Below, piece after piece: positions 1-11,617 of a stretch of DNA of 64,000 bases. The stretch comes from Epinephelus fuscoguttatus (taxonomy: Eukaryota > Chordata > Actinopteri > Perciformes > Serranidae): the NCBI RefSeq assembly GCF_011397635.1, contig NC_064766.1, forward strand, positions 42,191,110 to 42,255,109, written 5' to 3'. Numbering within the stretch: position 1 is the first letter of the stretch; each line of letters begins with the position of its first letter. Position numbers and translations under genes: made by a program. The notes beneath the pieces are model-generated. The model did not search any database. It was not told the origin of the DNA and saw only the letters and a program-made list of their open reading frames with translations.

Positions 1-1345
1 CGGTTATGTTTAGCCAACACACACACACGGTTACGTTTAGCCAACACACACACGTGGTTACGTTTAGCCAACACACACACGTGGTTACGTTTAGCCAACA
101 CACACACGTGGTTGCCGACACACACGTGGTTACGTTTAGCCAACACACACACACGGTTACGTTTAGCCAACACACACACGTGGTTACGTTTAGCCGACAC
201 ACACACACACACACACGGTTACGTTTAGCCAACACACACACGTGGTTACGTTTAGCCAACACACACACGTGGTTACGTTTAGCCAACACACACACATGGT
301 TACGTTTAGCCAACACACACGGTTACGTTTAGCCGACACACACACACGGTTACGTTTAGCCAAAATACACACAAGGTTACGTTTAGCCAACACACACACA
401 TGGTTATGTTTAGCCGACACACACACACGGTTACGCTTAGCCGACACACACACGTGGTTACGTTTAGCCAACACACACACATGGTTACGTTTAGCCAACA
501 CACACACGTGGTTACGTTTAGCCGACACACACACACACGGTTACGTTTAGCCGACACACACACGTGGTTACGTTTAGCCGACACACACACGTGGTTACGT
601 TTAGCCGACACACACACGTGGTTACGTTTAGCCGACACACACACGTGGTTACGTTTAGCCGACACACACACGTGGTTACGTTTAGCCGACACACACGTGG
701 TTACGTTTAGTCAACACACACACGGTTATGTTTAGCCAACACACACGGTTATGTTTAGCCAACACACACGGTTACGTTTAGTCAACACACACACGGTTAT
801 CTTTAGCCAACACACACGGTTATGTTTAGCCAACACACACGGTTATGTTTAGCCAACACACACGGTTACGTTTAGCCAACACACACACGTGGTTACGTTT
901 AGCCGACACACACACACACGGTTACGTTTAGCCGACACACACACGTGGTTACGTTTAGCTGACACACACACGTGGTTATGTTTAGCCGACACACACACAC
1001 GGTTACGCTTAGCCGACACACACACGTGGTTACGTTTAGCCAACACACACACATGGTTACGTTTAGCCAACACACACACGTGGTTACGTTTAGCCAACAC
1101 ACACACATGGTTACGTTTAGCCAACACACACACGGTTACGTTTAGCCGACACACACACACGGTTACGTTTAGCCGACACACACACACGGTTACGTTTAGC
1201 CAAAATACACACAAGGTTACGTTTAGCCAACACACACACATGGTTATGTTTAGCCGACACACACACACGGTTACGTTTAGCCGACACACACACGTGGTTA
1301 CGTTTAGCTGACACACACACGTGGTTACGTTTAGCCAACACAGCT
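1..1345. repeat. GT-rich minisatellite, ~27-bp unit
   Basis: About 50 tandem copies of a roughly 27-bp unit, with core GTTACGTTTAGCCAACACAC, run from the left edge to about 1345. Units differ mainly in the number of CA dinucleotides and in an A/G change in GCCAAC versus GCCGAC. The rare variant GCCAAAATACACACAAGG occurs at about 358 and 1198 with matching flanks, so a block of about 840 bp has been duplicated. Long open frames on both strands are a by-product of the repeat and are not genes. The array probably continues left of the window. Confidence 0.95.
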
Positions 1346-2744
1346 CAGCTGTGTGTCGTTGTAGGGTTTGGATGGTAGTTAACCTCTACAAACAGGATGA
1401 ACCTGATGACATGAAGGTGCAGAGCATGATGCAGGGATGAAGAGCATGAGACAACCACAGATTTTTGTTTCCAGAGCTCTGGTTTTTACTGAAGTCCATT
1501 AACCAAGTGCCACATGACAAACACAGAGCAGGCTGCAGGGTAACAAAGGAGAAGCACAGGTGCAGCTGAGCCCAGTGATTGCAGCCCAGAGCAGAGGAGA
1601 CACTTCTCACACTCAACACTGATCGCAACTCACATTTAAAACATATATTTACAATTTAACATAACTTACACTTAACATACACAATGCAAATGACTGAAGT
1701 ACTAATACAGACAAACACAAACACCTAATAAAGTGAAGAAATACCAAGCATAAGCCAAACTCAGCAAAACATGCTCTCTCTCTTCCCTGATCCTTCAGCT
1801 CAGCCTAACAAGGTAAGTGACAGCTGCTGGACTCCTGCGGCTGCACTCTCATGTGTGCCCATGAAACACGTCCGGACGTAGACCTCGAAGAGAGAGGAAT
1901 TAGCAAGGGTTCAAAGGAAAAAGCACCACAACAAAAACAAACTTCCTGTTGTAGTCAGTGTTGTCAAACGTTACAGTCAATATGTGTGTGCGTGTTCTTT
2001 TTTCACCTTAGTGAGGGGGATGCTGTGCAGCTCCCTCACAGTCCTGATGAAGAGTTTTGATTAAACTCAGCTGAAGCAGCTCTTCAGAGAAGCCCTCTGA
2101 TCCCTCTGTCCGTCACATTCACACCGGCACCAAGGTCAGACGTGTCCCAGTCCCCCCGCCGAGCGCCACAAACACTCCACAGCGTCCTCATTCAGGACAG
2201 TCGATGACAGGAAGTGACGCAATGTCTCTCTTCAAGAGACACTTCATGCTGAGACGAGGACGAACGTCTGATCAACTGTACCGTCACTGACAACATGACG
2301 GACTGACTGAACACTGACAGACAGACGGGTCTGATGCTGTGAGAGGACAGGAACGTCCACAGTTCCTGTTACGGTCTCTCCAGGACGCCACAGTCACAAC
2401 AACACAATCAACCAATCCCCGTCAATCCTGTGTGACTTCACAAATTTGATCAAACATCATAGTTTCCCATCCAATCACTGACGTCCAACACGTGTACAGT
2501 AAAATCTGATCGGCACTTCCTGCGAGGCTCCACATGGCGTGCCGCCAGAGATCACAGATCAGTGGTGCAGATTTCTCCTCAGTCGGTCGCTCCACGTCCC
2601 AAAGTTCAACACATTCAGTGTCATACCTGTGTTCAGACATCGTCCAGCCAGTTTGTCTCTGTCTGTCAGCCACTCTGCAGCAGGAAACAGCACTTCAAAA
2701 TAAAAGCTCTTTGCCGGAAATGTATTTTTCTTTAAATGTACTTT
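1346..2744. other. Unique intergenic sequence, no gene recognised
   Basis: Unique sequence of mixed composition. Short open frames at 1386-1628 and 2422-2673 (minus) and 1851-2060 (plus) resemble no family I recognise and have no convincing splice context. The motif GCAGGAAACAGCACTT followed by AATAAAAGCTCT near 2680-2710 recurs near 31465-31495, so part of the right end belongs to a dispersed repeat. Confidence 0.5.
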
Positions 2745-3570
2745 TATTCATTCATTCATTCATTCATTCATTCATCTTCTAACCGCTTCATCCTCTTGAG
2801 GGTGATGGGGGGTGGAGCCTATCCCAGCTGACACTGGGTGAGAGGCAGGGTTCACCCTGGACAGGTCACCAGACTATCACAGGACTGACACATAGAGACA
2901 GACAACCATTCACACTCACATTCACACCTACGGACAATTTAGAGTCACCAATTAACCTGCATGTCTTTGGACTGTGGGAGGAAGCTGGAGCACCTGGAGG
3001 AAACCCACGCTGACACAGGGAGAACATGTCAGAGCACCTGGAGGAAACCCACGCTGACACAGGGAGAACATGTCAGAGCACCTGGAGGAAACCCACGCTG
3101 ACACAGGGAGAACATGTCAGAGCACCTGGAGGAAACCCATGCTGACACAGGGAGAACATGTCAGAGCACCTGGAGGAAACCCACGCTGACACTGGGAGAA
3201 CATGTCAGAGCACCTGGAGGAAACCCACGCTGACACAGGGAGAACATGTCAGAGCACCTGGAGGAAACCCACGCTGACACAGGGAGACCATGTCAGAGCA
3301 CCTGGAGGAAACCCACACTGACACAGGGAGAACATGTCAGAGCACCTGGAGGAAACCCACGCTGACACAGGGAGAACATGTCAGAGCACCTGGAGGAAAC
3401 CCACGCTGACACAGGGAGAACATGTCAGAACTGTCGCCTCACAGCAAGAGGGTGGTTGTCTGTCTCTATGTGTCACCACTGCGATAGTCTGGCAACCTGT
3501 CCAGGGTGAACCCCGCCTCTCGCCAAATGTCAGCTGTGATCTGCTCCACCCCCTGCGACTTCATTCTTTA
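2745..3570. repeat. Dispersed repeat with internal 44-bp tandem array (copy 1)
   Basis: An (ATTC)n stretch leads into a teleost-type dispersed repeat: the ACCGCTTCATCCT start, then TATCCCAGCTGACACTGGGT, then TTTGGACTGTGGGAGGAAGC. At about 2987 it passes into about ten copies of a 44-bp unit (core CACCTGGAGGAAACCCACGC, then GGGAGAACATGTCAGAG) ending near 3430. The flank at 3440-3565 is an inverted partial copy of the left flank, containing GGTTGTCTGTCTCTATGTGT and CCTGTCCAGGGTGAACCC. The class of the parent repeat is not resolved here. Confidence 0.85.
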
Positions 3571-3921
3571 AATGTATTTTCATTCTTTAAATGTATTGCT
3601 CCTACACATATTGACAGTAAATGTTAATGTCTGTGACAAACTGTCATGTGACTGTGAACTGTGCGTCTTTTAATAACTTAATTTGTACTGAATGAATAAA
3701 TAAATATTAAAACTGTGCGGAGCTGTTTGAGACTTTGATGACATCACGACGTGTTTGATGTGTTTTATCTGCTTTTTGTTGAGCAGATCAAAGTCTCATT
3801 TGTCTTCAAAGGTCCAATCAGATGGAGTTTTACTGTGACGTCAACACTGTCACTTTTATTTAAAGCTTCATGAACTTTTAAAACTGATCAATAAACCTTC
3901 AGATTTTCTGTCTCAGCGCTG
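3571..3921. other. Short unique intergenic stretch
   Basis: AT-rich unique sequence between the dispersed repeat and the long inverted-repeat element. No gene or recognisable element is seen. Confidence 0.5.
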
Positions 3922-5118
3922 TTACAGTACAGCAGATAAGCTCTCAAATTATGAGGAATTGTGCACTTTTTGAAAAAAGCATGAAGTTTCTACCGTAGTT
4001 AGTACATACCGTAAGGTTTATTTTCAGATGTGGAGGGAAGTCAGATTTGACCTCTGAGGCCCAGGAGAGGTCAAATTCAAAATGGCTGCCAATAATATTC
4101 AAATATGCTTAACTTTGGAACCAATCACAGTAGAAAAACATTTAATGTGTCATTTTCAACTGAGTGTAGGGTGCCCATTCAGTTAGTGATACTTCTGAGA
4201 TCAATGGAATTCAAGAAAATGCATTTAGGTCAAGGTAAAAATTTGCTTTAAAAAACCCAAAACATTTTCCCCTCTTTTTTTTTTTAATTTTTTTTTTATG
4301 AACACCAAAAATATTTCAATTACTTTTTACTCTCATGTATTATTCAGTAATTAGTTATCATTTACTGGGATATGTGGTTATTTTTTCCTGCTAAGCACAT
4401 CATTATCAGCAGATGGCCCTCAAGAGCATCAGTAGCTAATGCCAGTAGCGATGTAGTCAGTAGGCAACATGATGAGTAGGCTACAGTATGCACAAGTGAC
4501 GAGACAGAGAGCACTTCTGACATAAATATCCTACCAGGTAAACTGACTGACTATGTACAGACAATGGTCGTGTTTCCCAGTTAAAAGCGATCTTAAGACT
4601 TAAGAGCACAGTTAAGAACGTCTTTGGTAAGAAGGGTCGCTAAGATACGAGTGTTTCCCAGATGAGTTCTTAATGCCCTTCTCACGCTCGCTCTTTAAGA
4701 AGCTCTTAACAGGAGCTGGACACTACCGCGGTGCTGAAACTAAATCAGTTGATGTCAGGCAAATCAATCAGCCACCACTTCATCAGCCATAAGTCACACA
4801 CAGCGCTGCTACCTAACGCACTAATCCCCTGCTGCTCGTGTGTATGTGTGCTCTAATAATTCTAATGAAAAACTAAGACGATAAATATTTGTTAATGACC
4901 TACTGTCATGACGAAAACAAGACTATGACTAAATAAGAAGTAGTCTTGGTAAGAGAATCATGAGGTCTGTGTGTCTGATCGCCTGTACCAGTGAGGTATT
5001 AAAAGTTGGTAACGAAGGACACTGAGAGTTGCTGGCTTTTTCTTGTTGATACTCTTCTGTGGCCGAGCACCTCCAGACTTTTTTCTTCTGTTCTGAGAGT
5101 GCGTGTTGTCTTTCCTCA

Positions 5119-5442
5119 TTAATGTGTTATATTTAAACAAAAAAACACAGACGCCTTGCTGAGGCCGGTGCCGTCTCCCACCACCTCCAGGAAGCTCCCC
5201 ACTGCGTAAAAATGCAGCGCAGCCAGGCACTGCACCTCCGGGCTGAGGGCCAAATTGCACCGGGTTGCCCTCCAGATGTGTGGAGACACTAGTTGATGAG
5301 GCGTTGTATCTCGGTACTTCATCTGGACAGCCCGGTCTGACAGCACGTCCAGTGAGCTGAAGTGCTGATGCACAAATGCATTTACATATACGTACAGTTT
5401 GGCTTCGCACACGGCGACACTGTTGGTTAGCAGCGAGAACAT
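5119..5442 (-). pseudogene. Harbinger (HARBI1-like) transposase N-terminal fragment
   Basis: The frame encodes about 107 residues. The segment LALSPEVQCLAALHFYAVGS followed by FLEVVGDGTGLSKASV matches the helix-turn-helix part of PIF/Harbinger transposases, typically LSPEQQLLAALRFFASGSF then VVGDxxGxSKxSVSR. The DDE catalytic part is not seen downstream on this strand, so only the N-terminal region survives. In its host family the protein would act as the DNA-binding and cleaving transposase. Here it is a remnant. The family call is fairly sure; integrity is clearly lost. Confidence 0.75.
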
Positions 5443-5861
5443 GCTGTAAAGCAGCCATGGTATCTCACACGTGTGTGATGTAACGCCTTTTTATGTAGAG
5501 TTGTGGGTGCAGCGTCCCTTGATGAGGTTCCAGCTGAGCTCAGTTACACCTGTTAGTTGCCTGATATCCGAATGTCGCAGGTTTGGAGGGTGGATGTGTT
5601 TCTGTTGTGGCCTGATGCATTTTTTTGGATGTGGTAAACTGTCTCATATGTGCATACAGATGTGGGATATGTGCAGACAAATTATGATAAATGATCGTCA
5701 TTCATTTTATTTGTGTGCCTGATGTGCACAGCACATACAGGAACACACTTGTTATTCCTCATACTTAGTTTTCTTATTATTATTATTTTTCTTCCGCCAG
5801 ATTTCGGTGCGTAACTTGTGCCACAGCTTTGAGCGCACACAGGGTCTTCATAAAACATATA

Positions 5862-5960
5862 GATTCAAGATTCAAAGTGTTTATTGTCATATGCACAGTA
5901 AGGACACGCGTTTCCCTGCAGAATGAAATTTGTTCTTTTCTGTCACCAATTAATGCTAAA
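5862..5960 (-). mobile_element. 5'-truncated LINE 3' tail
   Basis: Read on the minus strand, the sequence ends in ATATGACAATAAACACTTTG followed by AATCTTGAATC, the usual 3' end of a teleost non-LTR retrotransposon with an (AATCTTG)-type tail. Only about 100 bp of 3' end is present, which is common for severely 5'-truncated LINE copies. It sits inside the Harbinger element. Confidence 0.65.
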
Positions 5961-6162
5961 CAATATAAATCTGAAGTATAAAATAGATCAAAATATATAC
6001 GGTGCGCACTGCTTCAATATCTACAAAAGTGTATTGCATTCACTTGACAAATAAAAAAAGTCTGTTTTTCAGAGTAATTTTTTTTTTTTTGAGTATTTTT
6101 TCTGAGTTAAGAGAGCAATAGAACAACAGACGCTTTCATTCCTTTCTTGAGAGCTCGATATA

Positions 6163-6420
6163 ATGGAAGCCAACATGACCCGCTTGTTTAATTTAATCCA
6201 GTTTCACTCTGTTTTGGATTTGAGACACCGGGAGACACTCTTGTCTTTAAGTCATATAGATGGTGTTATCATTAGTTTGTCGACTTTACGCAGGCACCGG
6301 TCACTTGCAGGTGCCAGGTGGGAGCTTCTCACGAGATTTTTAAGTATCTCGTCTCCTCGTTCAGGAAAAAAAATTACCACGAAAAACAGAAAAAAATTAC
6401 ACCAAAAAACAGAAAAATAA
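6163..6420 (+). pseudogene. Possible integrase-type transposase N-terminal fragment
   Basis: An 85-codon frame contains LSHIDGVIISLSTLRRHRSL. This resembles the N-terminal segment of fish integrase-like transposases of the IS3EU/Ginger type, where a helical 'G-V-x-I-S-x-R-T-L-R-R' motif precedes the catalytic core. No catalytic domain follows, and the rest of the frame is low-complexity lysine codons. This is a tentative reading from one short motif and may be chance. Confidence 0.3.
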
Positions 6421-7480
6421 ATAAATTACTCTGAAAAACAGGGAAAAAATTACTCAGACAGTAATTAGTCAGAAAGCTTAGTGTAATATTAATGTGCCTG
6501 ACGCAGCTGGATCTGTGCGCATTTGGTCGCAAAGAAGACCGTTAAGAGTGGGTTAGCTTTATCTTACAACTCCTTCTTGGTGAAAGATCTTCTTAAGCTA
6601 AGAGCGATCTGGGAAACGCGTTTTTCTTTCACTGGAGGCTTAAGAGTGTTCTTAAGAAGCTGCTTAGCGCTATGAGCCATCTGGGAAACGCCGACAATAT
6701 AAGTACATACACACATTGAATTTGATTATAGCCGGGAATGAGTCTGCCTAGTTAGCTAGCTAGCTTCTGTGGTTAAAAAAAAAAAGAAAGGCGGCACTGA
6801 TCAAAATAATTCTGCTAGCTAAACTAGAAGACAGTCTGGAACATACGTGAGCTGAAGTCAGTTGAATGATTGAACAGCGCATGTTCTAGAGATTTCAGTT
6901 TGGTCATTTGTGTGAAGTAGGACTATAGCTGAATTAATGGTTATAGCAAAGAAGCCTAGTTCAATACTGTGCCGCCGGTATCAAACAGGCTTGAGAGCTA
7001 ATAGCTGGCATGTAAATGTAGACGTGTTATGACTGATTTCAAAGCAAGTTTCAGTATAAGAAGCATAGTAGGCCTATAAATATTGTAAGTAAATACATTT
7101 TTAGTGATCATTATGTTGGAAATAAACCATCATTTTGCACCCTTGATCTCACTGCGTCTGCATAATTTGACCATGACCTTGACCTAAATGCATTTTCTTG
7201 AATTCCATTGATCTCAGAAGTATCACTAACTGAATGGGCACCCTGAACTTAGTAGGAAATGACACATTAAATGTTTTTCTACTGTGTTTGGTTCCAAAGT
7301 TAAGCATATTTGAATATTATTGGCGGCCATTTTGAATTTGACCTCTCCTGGGCCTCAGAGGTCAAATCTGACTTCCCTCCACATCTGAAAATAAACCTTA
7401 CGGTATGTACTAACTACGGTAGAAACTTCATGCTTTTTTCAAAAAGTGCACAATTTATCTGCTAATGCGCTGTACTGTTA

Positions 7481-9039
7481 TTAAAATAATGAACTCTGCT
7501 GTGACATGTTGAATATCTGCAGTAGAAATGAACACATGAATGAACACACGAATGAACTCATGAAATGAACACATGAAATGAACACGGAGCTGTGATGAGG
7601 AGAAAACTGTCCTGTGTGGCTAAAAGGTGTTTGAACAATAAAAACTAATCAGCTGAATGTTTTCCGTCCTCATGAGAATAAAAGAGAGAAGAAAGATGGC
7701 GGCCTGACTTCCTGGTTACATGAACATTCATCCATTCATTCGTTGCCTCTGTGAGTGTCTTCATTAAAGCTAATATTGACAGCAGGTGTTTGGTTTCTAT
7801 GACTTAGCTGTAATATTTCTGCCTTCGTTACGAATCTTTGTGTCAGAGTGTCTGACTGTAAGATAAAACGTCTGCGGCTCAGCTCAGGACACGCTGTGAT
7901 GTGCTGAGAGAACATCTGAACGAGCCCCTCCCCCGTCACCACAGGTCCTTTGTATCCATAAAGAAATGCGGAGGCATCGTCTGTATATTTACGGCTCTGC
8001 GGTCACATGGTCACATGGTCACATGGTGGAAACGAGGCGTGAAGCTAAACTTGTGAGAATATTCCCAGGCGTGTGTTCTGTATGTGACAGGTGTAAACGC
8101 ACCCCGGCAACCGTGTCCTCCCTGGTCCTCTTCTCACTCCATTTGCAAAACTCGTGTTTTTAATATTTCGCCTTCTCCTACAGTTTGAGATTTGGGAGAC
8201 GTTCAGGAACAGTTTTTATCCTTCAGCCATCGGACTGTTGAAGTGTTGAGCTGCAGCACAGGTGAACTCACCTCGTCTCCTCCCTGCACCTCTTTGACCT
8301 TTTCAGCAGCTTCTCTTTTAGATGTATTTATTTATCTGTTCATTCACTGAATAATCTTACTGCACTGAGAACGTTTCATTTTTACAGTTTTAGATGTGAA
8401 ACAGTTTTTTTATGTTTCATTATAAAAATGACAGTAAAAAGGAGTTGGGTCTTTACTCTCCAGTGTCCCTGCTCACCTGCAGAAGCTCAGGTGTCTACAT
8501 GGAGGATGTGACCCGTCCGTCACACAGCACACGGATCCAACATGTGATGCACAACATGAAACTGGAAAAAATTCAGATGCATCCTGAACGCCCCATGAAG
8601 AGATTTGACAGACCCTGGGGCCCTTTAATAACCTGTGTCAACACTTCACCTGACCTGGGACTGTTAGGTCACACCTGCACAGGTGCTCTGTCCTTTATTT
8701 ACCTGAATACACTATCGTGCACTTTGTTTGTTTGTTTGTTTGTTCCTCTCTTTATTTCTGTGCATGTGTGTAGCTCAGTCTGTGGAAACATCTCTATGAA
8801 AATAGCGTTTAATTAAAGAAATAAATGTTAAAATGATTTCAAATAAAACTGTTAATTTTCTGTCACAATTACAAACCGACAGAAAGACAAAAACATAAAT
8901 CAGGTTTAAATCTGAATAATTTCCTGTATAGGTGAGAGTTTCTCCACAGTGACTCCGTTACATTAAAAACATCATTAACAGAAATCTAACGGTGATGACG
9001 ACATGTTGACGTGACGTCTCTGTGGCGGTTAAAGCTGTG
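7481..9039. other. Unique intergenic or intronic sequence
   Basis: Mixed unique sequence with small simple repeats: ATGAACACATGAA near 7530-7580, TCACATGG triplets near 8003-8025 and GTTT repeats near 8724-8742. The 134-codon frame at 8412-8816 shows no family signature. If the CpG-rich region just to the right is a minus-strand promoter, this stretch would lie in that gene's first intron. Confidence 0.45.
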
Positions 9040-9420
9040 AGCAGGTAAAAACTCACCTGGACCTGGTACATGTCTCTGAGTCAGTCCTCCGCCCGCAGCT
9101 GCAGCTGCAGCCGCCAGCAGTCCACCGCCACCCGGCTCCGCTGCCTCGGACCGCTCGGTATCTCTCCGGGGCCTCTCGGCTCTGAAACGCCCGTAAAGTC
9201 GCGCTGATGTTCGGCTCCGTGCTGCCGCCCGGTCGCTGCTTCCGGTCGGTTCTGGTTCCCGGTCCGTTCCGTCCAGACTGTCCGACCACAAAGCGCCCAA
9301 ACGCCGCAGGGTCCGGTGATCATCTCGCTCCGCTCCGGTGGAGGGCGGGAGGAAAATAAACCGAGCAGAGCCGAGTACGCCCCGAGCTGCTCCGAAGTCA
9401 AGCTGCCCGGGAAGCACGTG
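9040..9420 (-). promoter_or_regulatory. CpG island, candidate promoter and first exon of an unidentified minus-strand gene
   Basis: This stretch is much richer in CG dinucleotides than its surroundings (GCCGCCAGCAGTCC, CGCCCGTAAAGTCGCGC, CCGGTCCGTTCCGTCC), the usual mark of a vertebrate promoter. On the minus strand an ATG at 9071-9069 opens a short frame M-Y-Q-V-Q that runs into a strong donor, CAG|GTGAGT, with the last exon base at 9057. A second open frame also reaches the donor, so the reading frame is not fixed. No downstream exon was recognised between here and the left edge. This may be the first exon of a gene extending left, or a non-coding transcript. Confidence 0.45.
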
Positions 9421-10101
9421 GTGACTTCCTGTTCGGGATTTCACAATAAAGCGTTTGCAAAAATAAAGGTTCGACACCTTCAGGGAGCTTTACTACCAGA
9501 GGAGCCATTTTTAATTCCAGAAAAATGTAATTCAATCTGCTGAAAAGCCTTTTAATAAAAGTGACACAGCGTCATTAAATCTAAATGGTTTTATCATCAT
9601 GTGTGACCTCGGGGTCGCCAACCTGCGGCTCTACAGTGGCTCCGACCAAATATACAACTACATTTTGATTTTCATTGTCATTGATGACGGCCTGAAGTGA
9701 TTCTTACATTATGCAGCTGTAAACATGTGTAACCTATAGACGTACAGCAAATTTAAAAAATGTTTTATGATTTCATCAATAAACTGAGTCGTAACGATGT
9801 CTACAGCCTGGAGCCTTTTCTCTGAACATCAGGCGCAGTGGTTTGTCTTGGGTCTCCATAGTGAAGCATGGACTCAAAATCCAGAAAGGACGAGTCTAAG
9901 AGGAAAATGTCAAATTTAATATACCTGACAGTAAAACATATTAATGATCACACCTACAGACCCTGTTTACTGTAAACAGAGTGACGTTTGTTGGTGGGCG
10001 GGGCTTAGCTGGAGGCAAAACAGTTCTCCACAGACATTAGCTAGCGCTAGCTAACAAGTTGTGTTGTCTTGTTTTAGACGATGGAGGAAGATGATGTGAG
10101 T
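9421..10101. other. Unique intergenic sequence
   Basis: AT-rich sequence upstream of the candidate CpG-island promoter. It contains TGCGGCTCTACAGTGGCTCC-like dispersed-repeat text near 9620-9645 and GTTAGCTAGCGCTAGC near 10037-10052. No gene is recognised. Confidence 0.45.
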
Positions 10102-10403
10102 GGTGCGTTCAGAAACACTCATTGTGAGTGTGGGAGCGCACTCTGACACAAACTGGAGCGTTGATAAATTGGGAGCGCTGTCTGAATGTAGCGTTGGGTT
10201 ATCCAGAGCAGCGCACTCTCAGAGTGGCAGAGCGCACTCTGGACACTCTGTCTGTGGAGACGGAGCAGCAGAGCGCCGAGCGGAGTGAATGTGTGATTAA
10301 CTTAACCGTTGGTTCATTCATGTAGAAATATAACGCTGCGTTTCTTCCACCAACAGGGCTCTCATTTTAGTGTAGAGCGTCAGACTGAATTTACCAACGC
10401 ACC
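10102..10403. mobile_element. hAT-like miniature inverted-repeat element (copy 1)
   Basis: The left end GGTGCGTTCAGAAACACT and right end TTACCAACGCACC form short terminal inverted repeats (GGTGCGTT). They are flanked by similar 8-bp sequences, ATGTGAGT and ATGTCAGG, which fits a decayed hAT-type target duplication. The interior is built of AGAGCGCACTCT-like short inverted motifs. Related copies occur at 32421-32643 and, reversed, at about 57540-57690. There is no coding capacity. Confidence 0.65.
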
Positions 10404-10716
10404 ATGTCAGGTCACTCACTCTCCGGGACCGCCAGTGTTACTTGAATAAGTAAACACTGACCAACGGGACCAGACTGGCCGACCCGTATGCTCTCACTCA
10501 GTGGATGGATGATGTCACAGGAAGCCAATCTTACAAAGGAGGACCACACTTGTTTGTTTTGCTATGGAAGCTAACGTTAGCTAATGTGCTAAAAAGTTAG
10601 CGTTGCAGAGAAATCCAATCTTCCTCTTAATCCCTCCCCAGTTTCTGATGAGGTGGACATGATAACCCTTAATACACATAACCTTATTCATCCCTACAAC
10701 AGGAAATACTTTTTCC
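10404..10716. other. Sequence between the hAT-like element and the THAP exon
   Basis: This stretch contains GCTAACGTTAGCTAA near 10570-10584 and otherwise unique text. It may include the end of the decayed ISL2EU-type element, but no terminal repeat could be identified. Confidence 0.4.
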
Positions 10717-10965
10717 CTAACCTGATATGAAGTGTGCGCTGCACATGTGAGCATTTTTGATGATGGCCTCCGTCCAGTCCTTTGGTCTTATCACATTTAA
10801 CCATAGTTGTCTTTGTTTTTGTTGACGGGCAGTGGCGGCTGGTTTTGAGCCATGACTCCTTCTATTCTGGCTCCCAATAACACAACAAGACAAACACATT
10901 TTAACACTCCTATGGAGCCTACAGCCCTGTGGGGGAGAGGCAGCTGCACCTCCAGCTGATAACAT
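10717..10965 (-). pseudogene. THAP-type zinc-finger exon fragment
   Basis: The frame contains CCVIGSQNRRSHGS, then QRQLWLNVIRPKDW, then NAHMCSAHFISG. This follows the C2CH spacing of THAP DNA-binding domains: a Cys pair near the N-terminus, a W in the middle, and C-x2-H at the end. The usual second Cys of the first pair (C-x4-C) reads Ser here, which would damage zinc binding. The exon ends at a plausible donor, AG|GTTAGG, just after HFISG. THAP domains serve as DNA-binding parts of P-element, Harbinger-type and domesticated transposases. Probably a transposon remnant. Confidence 0.6.
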
Positions 10966-11617
10966 GATGTCATTGTGACATCATCGTGATGTCAACACTA
11001 AGAGGGTCTATTGGTGATGTTGATAAGATAATTTAGAGGCTGTGTCCTTTATTATAAGGCTCAAATATATTTTTCAGCTCCAGACAGATGGAATAAAAAA
11101 TGTTGGACCAAAAATGGCTCTTGTGGTTGTTGAGGTTTCTGAACCCTGGGCTAATCATATCTCTGACATGGTTGTGACATATGAACCGTCTAGGACTCTG
11201 AAGACAGACTGTCAACACTCTGAAGTCAAAGCTGAAAACGTTCCTATGTGGAGCAGTTCTCAGCAGACGCCACAGTTACATCACAGTTACATCACAGTGC
11301 ATACTGATGGCAGAGAAACAGTATGGAACGCAGAAAGGACCAAAACGTCTAATGTGACGTTCGCATTAACACGCCAAATTTCCACGTCTTAAGATGGTGA
11401 AAAATTATGAAGGGCCGTCTCTGTTGTCATTTTGCGTAGCAGACCGTCGATTTACAATCTGTCCGCTAAAGCTCGCAGCCTCTGTTGCCGGTTCATTTCG
11501 GATGTTCGCTGTGGTTTCGCCCAGAGGTTTCGCCACCAGAGCAGAAGGTGGCGGTAATGCACCATTAAGCTGGATGCTAACTGCAGTTAAACAAGAAGAG
11601 GAAGGCTTGGTGCCTCA

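Larger units (their letters stand above)
4566..6693 (-). mobile_element. PIF/Harbinger transposon nested in the long-TIR element
   Basis: Short inverted ends read GGTCGTGTTTCCCAG on the left (4566-4580) and CTGGGAAACGCCG on the right (6681-6693). Both are followed inward by repeated CTTAAGA motifs on either strand, and ACAAT lies just outside each end. A transposase N-terminal fragment lies on the minus strand at 5119-5442. The element carries a LINE tail (about 5862-5960) and other fragments, so it is a decayed composite rather than an active copy. The exact target duplication is uncertain. Confidence 0.75.
3922..7480. mobile_element. DNA element with ~320-bp terminal inverted repeats
   Basis: The left arm (about 3922-4245) reappears as the reverse complement at about 7165-7480. 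Shared landmarks are ACCGTAGTTAGTAC, TCAGATGTGGAGGGAAGTCA, GACCTCTGAGGCCCAGGAG and ATGCATTTAGGTCAAGG. The arms are nearly identical apart from small indels near the outer ends, so the element is a large foldback-type or long-TIR DNA transposon. The middle contains a Harbinger insertion (4566-6693). No transposase for the outer element is recognised. Superfamily and target duplication are unresolved. Arm similarity suggests a fairly young insertion. Confidence 0.85.

Noticed and set aside
8412-8816. Plus-strand frame of 134 codons.
   Set aside because: Unlike any family; the end is GTTT-repeat derived, and there is no promoter or splice support.
11042-11392. Plus-strand frame of 116 codons between the THAP and YqaJ fragments.
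   Set aside because: No motif is recognised and the composition is ordinary; probably chance within the decayed element.
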